9,028 nucleotides of DNA, taken from CAZSGN01 sp964606415. GTDB lineage: Bacteria > Bacteroidota > Bacteroidia > Bacteroidales > JBBRXJ01. The translations under genes and the position numbers were made by a program. This document shows, piece after piece, positions 1-5,414 of the stretch; position 1 is the stretch's first letter; each line of letters opens with the position of its first letter. The stretch covers positions 1-9,028 of the forward strand of contig CAZSGN010000101.1 of the NCBI GenBank assembly GCA_964606415.1. The letters are read 5' to 3'. A model generated the notes under the pieces. The model worked only from the letters and a program-made list of their open reading frames with translations, was not told the origin of the DNA and ran no database searches.

Positions 1-56
1 ATAAACAGAGTTTTAAAAAAGGTGACACATAAATGCCTGGTAATTAATAATAAAAC

Positions 57-73
57 AATATTTAAGAAATATT
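57..73 (-). terminator. weak A/T hairpin after argB, possible terminator
   Basis: On the minus strand AATATTT, loop CTT and AAATATT form a perfect 7-bp stem that starts at the last base of the argB stop codon. It is followed by GTTTTATTATT, a partly U-rich tail. The position is right for the end of a transcript, but the stem has no G:C pairs and the tail is interrupted, so it would be a weak terminator and could be chance in A/T-rich DNA. The remaining bases to the window edge (1-56) show no gene or other signal. Confidence 0.3.
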
Positions 74-933
74 CAGGGCCTCAGAAGTGTCCCTGAACGA
101 CTTTCCGTAAATAGCTCTTTTAGTATAGCATTTTGTTTTGTCCCGTTAATAATCCGTACATTTTTGACGCCTTTTGCCAAAGCATTAAGGCATGAGTCTA
201 TCTTGGGAATCATGCCTCCTTTGATGACGCTGCCTTTGAGGGCTTCAATTTCTGAGACGTTTAGTTCCCGGTAAAGGGAATCTGGTCTATCCGGATTATC
301 CATTAAGCCATCAACATCAGTCATTGCGATGTATGCCTCTGCTTTTAATGCTCCGGCTATATGGCCTGCGAAAATATCTGCGTTAATATTATAATCAATA
401 CCATCTTTACAGGATCCAATAGATGCAACAACAGGAATGTACTGGTTGTCAGTCAGGATGTTAATTAAATCAACAGAAACATGATTCACATCCCCGACAC
501 GTTCCAAATCAATAATTTGCTCTTTGCCATCCACGATGTTTTTATGAGTTCTTTTGATTGCTTCAATCATTTTTCCATCTTTACCCGATAATCCTACGGC
601 AGATGATCCCCGGGCGTTAATTCTTCTGACCAGGTCACTGTTGACTTGTCCTTTTAATACCATTTCAATATAGGTGAGGGCTTCCGGAGTAGTTTTCCGT
701 TGTCCGTCTATAAATTCTGAAACAATACCTACTTTGCTAAGCATTTCTTTTATAAAGGGACCACCGCCATGAACGACTACCGTCTTGATTTTGTTCTGGT
801 TCAAGAAGTGAATGTTACTAATGACATTTTCTTTTAATTCATCATTGAGCATGGCATTGCCGCCATATTTAATTAAAATCGTCCGGCCTTTTAGCTGTTC
901 GATAAGCTGCTTGTTATATGCTGTATGATTCAT
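73..933 (-). CDS. argB: acetylglutamate kinase family protein (ArgB)
   Basis: Amino-acid kinase fold protein of 286 residues, a normal length for the family. It is expected to phosphorylate N-acetyl-L-glutamate with ATP in the cytoplasm, the second step of arginine biosynthesis. Visible signatures are IKYGGNAM with the phosphate-binding Lys22, VHGGGP (54-59), substrate-binding Arg79 in DGQRKT, VNSD (97-100), YNINAD (181-186), TDVDG (205-209) and GGMIPK with Lys244. About 20 residues precede the catalytic lysine, including a short amphipathic stretch, more than in the E. coli enzyme; arginine-inhibited members carry a longer N-terminal helix, so feedback control cannot be judged. Some Bacteroidota use N-succinylated intermediates in this pathway, so the acyl group is uncertain. 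The ATG at 933 lies just behind a -7 promoter element and has no clear Shine-Dalgarno sequence. The 51-base gap from the upstream gene and the private promoter suggest independent transcription. Confidence 0.93.
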   Translation of the reverse strand: MNHTAYNKQLIEQLKGRTILIKYGGNAMLNDELKENVISNIHFLNQNKIKTVVVHGGGPFIKEMLSKVGIVSEFIDGQRKTTPEALTYIEMVLKGQVNSDLVRRINARGSSAVGLSGKDGKMIEAIKRTHKNIVDGKEQIIDLERVGDVNHVSVDLINILTDNQYIPVVASIGSCKDGIDYNINADIFAGHIAGALKAEAYIAMTDVDGLMDNPDRPDSLYRELNVSEIEALKGSVIKGGMIPKIDSCLNALAKGVKNVRIINGTKQNAILKELFTESRSGTLLRP

Positions 934-950
934 GTTAATTTGTTAAAATG

Positions 951-958
951 CAAAGATA
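951..958 (-). promoter_or_regulatory. Bacteroidota-type -7 promoter element for argB
   Basis: The minus strand reads TATCTTTG followed by CA, an exact match to the TAnnTTTG element recognised by the Bacteroidota housekeeping sigma factor. It ends 17 bases before the argB ATG, implying a leader of about a dozen bases. I do not see a good TTG/TTTG element about 20 bases further upstream, so only half of the promoter is supported. That upstream part would overlap the end of the preceding gene. Confidence 0.55.
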
Positions 959-984
959 TAAAAAACAAGGCTTAATTTAGTGCA

Positions 985-2016
985 TCAGGGCTTAATTGTG
1001 GTGCTTGAAGTGTTTGATGTGTCATTGGCGCGAGAGGAGCTCTCTCTTTTGAAATCTTCCTGGTAAAGGATGTTTTCATCCAAATTACTTAGAGAAATGC
1101 TATTAATTTGGCCGCTACCGCGCATCGAGTAATCAATGCCTGTAAGTTGACCAATGTCTTGTTTATAAGTGGTATCAAGAAGTACCTGTTTGTCGAGTGA
1201 GATGGTTACATGCTTATTGTTATTTGATATAACGATCTTCCGGAATTTATCGAATTTATGACAAAAGTCTTCATGAATAGGTGATTTTTTGGGAATATTG
1301 ATTTCACCAATTTGCAACTGGATATTATCCTCGCAACCCGGATTAGCAAAATAAACCCTGATTACCTTTTTTGTCCCATGCAGTGCAATGACTATGTCAC
1401 AACAAGCAAGCCCGCCGTGTTCTTTTACGTTTCTTACTTCTGTTTCAAAAATGAATTTATTGCCTGAAACCTGTAAGTTCTTGTACATCTTAAAGTCAGA
1501 CCAATATAGTTTTGTGTCTAATCCTTTTTCATGGAGCATTTCTGTGGGAATGTGGAATATACTATCCCGGATCACATTTCTCTTATCAAAGAAGTGATCA
1601 TCGAATAAATTACTTGTAACACCAGCTGAAAAATCCGGGGTCTCAATAACAATCGTTGTTGTATCAATATTGAAATTTTTGCTGATAATTTTTGCTTGGT
1701 AGATGCCTGGTTTGGGGTATGATAAAGAATAAGTATATTGGTCCGGATCCAGGTATTTTGGATTTTGATTATCGCCGGGAACAAGAAAAAGCGAATCTGA
1801 AACATCTTGAATATGATAATAGAATTCTGCTTTTTTATTCAGGGATTGATATGGTGTGAGGCAATCAAATTTCACACGTTGACGAATCTTTTCTTTTGGT
1901 TTATTGATGAGAGGGGGCAGAATCATGATCAGCAAATAAGCTATAATCAGTATTCCAGTGATGATGCTGGATAAAAAAAAGATTCGTTTTTCGGAAGTTT
2001 CTGATGAGAAAGCCAT
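985..2016 (-). CDS. uncharacterised single-pass membrane protein with PKD-like region
   Basis: I do not recognise this 343-residue protein as a named family. A hydrophilic start (1-10) is followed by one strong membrane segment (about 11-36). The rest is polar and beta-rich, consistent with an anchored periplasmic or surface-facing protein. Residues 45-127 look like a PKD/Ig-type domain: FDCLTPYQSLN, then YPKPGIYQAKI with the typical PG-Y turn, then a terminal strand (TTTIVIE). Residues about 180-320 resemble a concanavalin/laminin-G-like jelly roll (alternating strands, ISLDKQVLLDT near the end). Cysteines are at 52, 205, 206, 228 and 252, so disulfides are possible. The C-terminus (325-343) is a Ser/Thr/Asn-rich tail. 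The start codon has no Shine-Dalgarno sequence, but a promoter candidate lies just upstream. Domain calls are by eye; binding or scaffolding is only a guess. Confidence 0.8.
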   Translation of the reverse strand: MAFSSETSEKRIFFLSSIITGILIIAYLLIMILPPLINKPKEKIRQRVKFDCLTPYQSLNKKAEFYYHIQDVSDSLFLVPGDNQNPKYLDPDQYTYSLSYPKPGIYQAKIISKNFNIDTTTIVIETPDFSAGVTSNLFDDHFFDKRNVIRDSIFHIPTEMLHEKGLDTKLYWSDFKMYKNLQVSGNKFIFETEVRNVKEHGGLACCDIVIALHGTKKVIRVYFANPGCEDNIQLQIGEINIPKKSPIHEDFCHKFDKFRKIVISNNNKHVTISLDKQVLLDTTYKQDIGQLTGIDYSMRGSGQINSISLSNLDENILYQEDFKRESSSRANDTSNTSSTTIKP

Positions 2017-2042
2017 AATTGCAATGTTGTATTATTATGATT

Positions 2043-2073
2043 TAAAAATAGCCTATTTTAATCAAAAAGTCAA
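2043..2073 (-). promoter_or_regulatory. candidate promoter for the uncharacterised membrane protein gene
   Basis: On the minus strand a TTG (2071-2073) is separated by 20 bases from TATTTTTA (2043-2050), close to the Bacteroidota pattern TTTG-N19-21-TAnnTTTG except for the final base. The same bases also read as TTGACT-N17-TATTTT. Transcription would begin about 20 bases before the ATG at 2016. The region is very A/T-rich, so a chance match is possible. It lies inside the inverted repeat at 2052-2092. Confidence 0.38.
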
Positions 2074-2092
2074 TCATGTTAAAAAAAATAGG
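2052..2092 (-). other. 8-bp inverted repeat, possible weak terminator or operator
   Basis: CCTATTTT (2052-2059) and AAAATAGG (2085-2092) are perfect inverted copies separated by 25 bases. In the direction of transcription the second arm is followed by CTATTTTTAAA, so the structure could end read-through from apbE or from the repeat region. The long loop and A/T-rich stem make it weak. It overlaps the candidate promoter, so an operator role is equally possible. Confidence 0.28.
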
Positions 2093-2139
2093 TTCTACTG
2101 CGAATTTAGTGGAAATACTTTTTATAATTAGAATATAGT

Positions 2140-2156
2140 AGTCAGGAGTCAGGAGT
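2140..2156. repeat. short AGTCAGG tandem repeat
   Basis: AGTCAGG occurs twice in tandem followed by AGT, giving about 2.4 copies of a 7-bp unit. On its own it would be minor, but it forms the left edge of the compound repeat region and shares the 7-bp period with the GAACAAN array. Confidence 0.7.
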
Positions 2157-2172
2157 GAGTAAGGTAAAAGTG

Positions 2173-2228
2173 TATATGGGTATATGGGTATATGGGTATA
2201 TGGGTATATGGGTATATGGGTATATGGG
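2173..2228. repeat. seven perfect tandem copies of the octamer TATATGGG
   Basis: Seven uninterrupted, identical 8-bp units fill these 56 bases. Each carries a GGG run on the plus strand, separated by 5-base TATAT loops, so the array fits the G3-N1-7 pattern for an intramolecular G-quadruplex (four runs needed, seven present). The minus strand, which is the sense of the surrounding genes, carries CCC runs. Perfect identity implies recent expansion or slippage. No coding meaning is supported: open frames through it only reflect a unit of two bases more than a multiple of three. Confidence 0.97.
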
Positions 2229-2239
2229 CAAGGAACAAA

Positions 2240-2266
2240 GAATCCGTCAGTGGACGGACAGGCAAA
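2240..2266. repeat. 27-bp hairpin module, copy 1
   Basis: The module begins GAATCCGTC and ends GGCAAA. It contains the perfect inverted repeat TCCGTC-AGTG-GACGGA (2243-2258): a 6-bp stem with a 4-base loop. It is flanked on both sides by GAACAAA heptamers, 141 bases from copy 2. Confidence 0.92.
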
Positions 2267-2287
2267 GAACAAAGAACAACGAACACC

Positions 2288-2330
2288 CCCACCCGCAGCC
2301 CTTCCATTCCCTAAAGTAAGCAGCCCGCAA
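2288..2330. other. C-rich non-repetitive spacer inside the repeat region
   Basis: This 43-base stretch differs from the A-rich heptamers around it: it opens with CCCACCCGCAGCCC and closes with CAGCCCGC, so CAGCCC occurs twice. The minus strand carries GGGTGGGGG. It may be the remains of another repeat type of which only one copy lies here. No function is evident. Confidence 0.6.
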
Positions 2331-2380
2331 GAAACAAGAAACAAGAAACAAGGAACAACGAACAAGGAACAACGAACAAA

Positions 2381-2407
2381 GAATCCGTCAGTGGACGGAC
2401 AGGCAAA
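2381..2407. repeat. 27-bp hairpin module, copy 2
   Basis: Identical to copy 1 over all 27 bases, with the stem-loop at 2384-2399. It directly follows GAACAAA and is directly followed by GAACAAG. Copy 3 begins 41 bases further on, with two heptamers between them. Confidence 0.92.
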
Positions 2408-2421
2408 GAACAAGGAACAAG

Positions 2422-2448
2422 GAATCCGTCAGTGGACGGACAGGCAAA
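2422..2448. repeat. 27-bp hairpin module, copy 3
   Basis: Identical to copies 1 and 2, with the stem-loop at 2425-2440, and flanked by GAACAAG on both sides. It is the copy nearest apbE, about 35 bases past its stop. In a read-through transcript the stem is followed by AUUCCUUGUUCC, not a true U-tract, so it is not a standard intrinsic terminator. Confidence 0.92.
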
Positions 2449-2481
2449 GAACAAGGAACAAGGAACAACGAACAAGGAACC

Positions 2482-3516
2482 CTATTCCATAGGATGACTT
2501 TTAGGTTGAGATATTTTTTCTTCGAAACCGGGTGTTGCGAAGGTTTCTATATTTCCACTGTCGTTGCTGTAAATTAAGTAGCCTTCGATTTGATCGTTTT
2601 GACGAAGGAACGTTTTGCTTTTCTCCAGGCCTGCTACCATGCATGCAGTGGCAAAGGCATCAGCAGTCATGCAATCATCTGCCAGGATCGTGGCGCTAAG
2701 GAGTCGGTGGACAGCTGGCTTTCCGGTTTGCGGGTCGATGGAGTGGGTGTAGCGGATACTGTCAATCATTATCGATTTCCTGTAATTGCCACTTGTTGCA
2801 AGCGATTTGCCCGATATGGAAACAATGGACTGCAAGTTTTGTCCGGCAATAATATTGTTCTCTTTAGGTTTATCGATACCTATGCGCCAGTCGTTTCCCC
2901 GGGGATTAGATCCTCGCGTGCGTACTTCTCCACCTATCTCGACAAGGTAATTGTCTATGCCTTCATCATGAAGGAATTGGGCAACAACATCAACAGTATA
3001 TCCTTGAGCTATGGCATTAAGGTCAATGTACATTTCAGGGTATTCTTTAAATATCTGACTATCCTGCAGAGATATTTTTTCATAACCGACATAAGTCATC
3101 ACGCTGTCTATGAGGGAATCATTGATGGATAGTGCTGCTGAGTCCGGCCCGAAACCATACAAGTTGACAACCGGGCCAACTGTGATGTCAAAATAGCCTT
3201 TGGTCTTTTTTGATATTTCCAATGCTTTTATTAATACGGCCTGGAGGTAAGCATCAAGCTTGGTTGTTTTATTTTGATTGATCCTTGAAATCAACGAAGA
3301 ATCAATATAGGTTGATAATGATTGATCCAATTTATCAAGAAGGTCTTCGATATCTTGGTCATAATTTTGCCATGCATGACTTTCATAAGAAACATGGTAC
3401 ATTGTTCCTTGTGTAAAACCTTCCACCTTTTTATAAGTCCCTTGTCTGAAAAACAGAAAGAAAAGGAAAGCTATAAAAAATAAAATCAGAAATATATGTT
3501 TTTTAATCCGCATCAT
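2482..3516 (-). CDS. apbE: FAD:protein FMN transferase (ApbE family)
   Basis: ApbE enzymes use FAD and Mg2+ to attach FMN covalently to threonines of exported or membrane proteins; the obvious targets here are NqrB and NqrC. The 344-residue protein shows the family motifs in order: GTMYHVSY (37-44), YFDITVGPVVNLYGFG (108-123), DLNAIAQGYTVD (165-176), VEIGGE (192-197), ATSGNYR (240-246), HSIDPQTGKP (258-267) and DCMTADAFAT (281-290) with likely metal ligands Asp286 and Thr290. Residues 8-23 form a hydrophobic N-terminal anchor. No lipobox cysteine follows it, so an uncleaved anchor or an atypical signal peptide is likelier than a lipoprotein; the catalytic domain should face the periplasm. Two ATGs stand in tandem (3516 and 3513). 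The first overlaps the nqrF stop by one base. The second is better spaced from the GGAGG and may be the real start. The stop lies one base from the repeat array. Confidence 0.94.
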   Translation of the reverse strand: MMRIKKHIFLILFFIAFLFFLFFRQGTYKKVEGFTQGTMYHVSYESHAWQNYDQDIEDLLDKLDQSLSTYIDSSLISRINQNKTTKLDAYLQAVLIKALEISKKTKGYFDITVGPVVNLYGFGPDSAALSINDSLIDSVMTYVGYEKISLQDSQIFKEYPEMYIDLNAIAQGYTVDVVAQFLHDEGIDNYLVEIGGEVRTRGSNPRGNDWRIGIDKPKENNIIAGQNLQSIVSISGKSLATSGNYRKSIMIDSIRYTHSIDPQTGKPAVHRLLSATILADDCMTADAFATACMVAGLEKSKTFLRQNDQIEGYLIYSNDSGNIETFATPGFEEKISQPKSHPME

Positions 3517-4772
3517 TAACCTCCAAAATCATCAAAAGCAATCATTTCATCAGGAACCCCAAGATTGTCAAGCATGTTGAATACAGCGTCATTCATTAGT
3601 GGAGGACCGCAAAGATAATATTCAATTTCTTCAGGTTCCTCCAGTTTAGAAAGGTAATTATCCAGTATGACCTGATGTATAAATCCAACGGGGCCATCCC
3701 AATTATCTTCTGGTTTAGGGTCTGATAGGGCAATGTGGAAACTGAAATTAGGAAAAGCTTTTTCTATTTCCCGGAAATCTTTTTCGTAAAAAATTTCCCG
3801 TTTAGATCGGGCCCCATACCAGTAAGAGACTTTTCTACCTGTTTTCATTGTATGGAATAAATGAAATATATGAGAACGGAGCGGGGCCATTCCGGCTCCA
3901 CCTCCAATATATACCATCTCTTTATCTGTCTCTTTGATGAAGAAATCGCCATAAGGGCCGGAGAGGGTTACCTTATCTCCTGGTTTTAGTGAATAGACAT
4001 AAGATGAACAAACACCAGGATTGATGTTCATGAATTTATTTTTAGAATGGTCCCAGGGTGGGGGGGATATGCGGATGTTTAACATGACAATATTGCCTTC
4101 TGCAGGATGGTTGGCCATGGAATAGGCCCTGAATGTCTCTTCGTTGTTTTTCATTTTAAGGTTCCACATCCCAAACCGGTCCCATTCGTCTTTAAATTCG
4201 TCATCTACTTCAATATCTTTACCAAAGTCCACTTCACATTTAGGGACATCTAACTGAATGTATCCGCCTGGTTGAAAATCCAGGTTAACGCCATCAGGCA
4301 ATTTGACAATAAACTCTTTAATGAAAGTGGCTACATTCTTATTTGAAATAACTTCTGCATCAAATTTTTTAATGCCCATCACCTCTTTGGGCACCTGGAT
4401 GGTCATGTCATTTTTGATCTTGACCTGGCAACCCAGACGCCAATGGTTTTGTTGTTCTTTACGCGTGAAGAAGCCTGTTTCTGTTGGCAGAATACTGCCT
4501 CCGCCTTCAAATATCTGGCATTTACACATGCCGCATGTTCCCCCGCCTCCACATGCTGATGGCAGGTAAATATCCATATTTGAGAGTGTCGATAAAATAG
4601 TACCTCCCGGTTCAACCGTATATTCTTTGTCGTTAATTTTTAAATTGACTTCTCCCTGCGGGGTTAACTTTTTTCGGGCATACAGCAATATGCCGACGAG
4701 AAGAAGAACGATGAACAGGAATACGGCAATACTTAATATAATAATAGTTGTGTTTGTAGTCAGCAATATCAT
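3516..4772 (-). CDS. nqrF: Na+-translocating NADH:quinone reductase subunit F
   Basis: NADH-oxidising entry subunit of Na+-NQR, 418 residues, near the usual length. An N-terminal membrane helix (about 8-31) anchors it with the soluble part in the cytoplasm. The 2Fe-2S ferredoxin domain (about 40-130) has Cys74, Cys80, Cys83 and Cys115 in the expected C-x5-C-x2-C...C arrangement. The FAD domain follows, with RAYSMA (215-220). The NADH-binding part has GGGAGMAPLR (290-299) and YYLCGPP (385-391) including the conserved Cys388, and the protein ends in the family's DDFGG. Hydride from NADH goes to FAD, then singly through the 2Fe-2S centre to NqrD/E. It starts 18 bases after nqrE with a modest GAAAAGAG upstream, and its last base pairs overlap the apbE start. 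No missing residues were seen. Confidence 0.98.
   Translation of the reverse strand: MILLTTNTTIIILSIAVFLFIVLLLVGILLYARKKLTPQGEVNLKINDKEYTVEPGGTILSTLSNMDIYLPSACGGGGTCGMCKCQIFEGGGSILPTETGFFTRKEQQNHWRLGCQVKIKNDMTIQVPKEVMGIKKFDAEVISNKNVATFIKEFIVKLPDGVNLDFQPGGYIQLDVPKCEVDFGKDIEVDDEFKDEWDRFGMWNLKMKNNEETFRAYSMANHPAEGNIVMLNIRISPPPWDHSKNKFMNINPGVCSSYVYSLKPGDKVTLSGPYGDFFIKETDKEMVYIGGGAGMAPLRSHIFHLFHTMKTGRKVSYWYGARSKREIFYEKDFREIEKAFPNFSFHIALSDPKPEDNWDGPVGFIHQVILDNYLSKLEEPEEIEYYLCGPPLMNDAVFNMLDNLGVPDEMIAFDDFGG
3519..3524 (-). promoter_or_regulatory. strong ribosome binding site of apbE
   Basis: The minus strand reads GGAGGT over the last two glycine codons of nqrF. GGAGG is 3 bases from the first ATG and 6 bases from the second (3511-3513), so the second start codon fits normal spacing better. 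Such a full Shine-Dalgarno is unusual in this window, where most genes lack one. Confidence 0.7.
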
Positions 4773-4790
4773 GATTATACTCTTTTCAAA

Positions 4791-5408
4791 TTAAAGTTTA
4801 ATTCCCATAAAAGCCATAAAAGCAATACCCATTAGACCGGTAATGATAAATGTTATTCCAAGGCCCCGTAATGGCGCAGGAACGTTTGAATACCTGATTT
4901 TCTCACGGATAGCCGCGATGCCTACAATCGCAAGAAACCAGCCGACGCCTGAACCAAGCCCGAACGAGGTCGCTTCGGCAATGGAGTTATAGTCCCTTTC
5001 CTGCATAAATAGTGATCCGCCTAATATGGAGCAGTTGACAGCAATTAAAGGAAGAAATATACCGAGAGAAGAGTATAGGGACGGAAAAAATTTCTCGATA
5101 ATCATTTCTACCAATTGCACCATGCTGGCAATGACTGCGATGAAAATGATGAAACTGAGAAAACTCAGATCAACATCGGCGAAGGACGGATCAATCCAAG
5201 AGAGGGCCCCAGCCTGTAAAAAATAGTTCTCAATCAGGTAATCGATAGGGACCGTGATACCAAGCACAAAAATAACAGCCATGCCCAGTCCTGATGATGT
5301 TTTGACGGTTTTGGATACAGCAAGATAGGAGCACATGCCCAGAAAATAGGCAAAGATCATATTGTCAATAAAGATCGATTTGACAAATATATTAACAAGA
5401 TTTTCCAT
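4791..5408 (-). CDS. nqrE: Na+-translocating NADH:quinone reductase subunit E
   Basis: Integral membrane subunit of 205 residues with about six hydrophobic segments, paralogous to NqrD and to RnfA. Cys26 (FLGMCSYLA) and Cys126 (AVNCSILGG) match the positions that, with the NqrD pair, ligate the intramembrane iron-sulfur centre between NqrF and NqrC. The TSFGLGSGVGWF stretch and the basic loop REKIRYSNVPAPLRGLG near 168-184 are typical of the family and separate it from Rnf and from NqrD. It begins 6 bases after the nqrD stop with no Shine-Dalgarno sequence, so it probably depends on translational coupling. Confidence 0.97.
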   Translation of the reverse strand: MENLVNIFVKSIFIDNMIFAYFLGMCSYLAVSKTVKTSSGLGMAVIFVLGITVPIDYLIENYFLQAGALSWIDPSFADVDLSFLSFIIFIAVIASMVQLVEMIIEKFFPSLYSSLGIFLPLIAVNCSILGGSLFMQERDYNSIAEATSFGLGSGVGWFLAIVGIAAIREKIRYSNVPAPLRGLGITFIITGLMGIAFMAFMGIKL

Positions 5409-5414
5409 AATGCG

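Larger units (their letters stand above)
2233..2480. repeat. compound GAACAAN heptamer array with embedded modules
   Basis: The backbone is a degenerate 7-bp unit GAACAAN (N = G, C or A). Units lie at 2233-2239, 2267-2287 (three, the last degraded), 2353-2380 (four), 2408-2421 (two) and 2449-2480 (four and a half). A GAAACAA variant occupies 2331-2351 (three units). Three copies of a 27-bp module interrupt the heptamers exactly at unit boundaries. A C-rich spacer (2288-2330) splits the array. The array ends one base before the apbE stop codon (2482-2484). Read on the minus strand it gives a pyrimidine-rich TTGTTCC/TTGTTCG transcript with more C than G. I found no plausible gene in it. Confidence 0.95.

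Noticed and set aside
2173..2228. Telomere-like or transposon-end repeat
   Set aside because: Likeness to telomeric G-rich repeats is superficial; the array is internal, flanked by normal genes, with no terminal inverted repeat or target duplication.
2042..2413. Minus-strand 123-codon open frame with Pro/Tyr/Ile-rich repeats
   Set aside because: It translates the low-complexity DNA; its repeating peptides come directly from the octamer and the module, and it has no recognisable domain or translation signal.
2240..2448. Possible CRISPR array
   Set aside because: Only three copies, with spacings of 141 and 41 bases; the intervening sequence is itself repetitive and there are no cas genes.
2240..2448. 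Possible integron attC sites
   Set aside because: The hairpins are short with no R/L core-site pairs, no integrase and no cassette frames.
2184..2492. Plus-strand 102-codon open frame with NPSVDGQAKNKEQ repeats
   Set aside because: Produced by the GAACAAN array and the 27-bp modules, it runs into the apbE end antisense and starts inside the octamer array. Its lack of stops is explained by A-rich heptamers.
2590..3132. Plus-strand 180-codon open frame
   Set aside because: It lies wholly antisense to conserved apbE motifs and shows no family signature.
4303..4615. Overlapping small frames on both strands inside nqrF
   Set aside because: They shadow the ferredoxin domain coding sequence, where the conserved Cys codons clearly fix the true frame.
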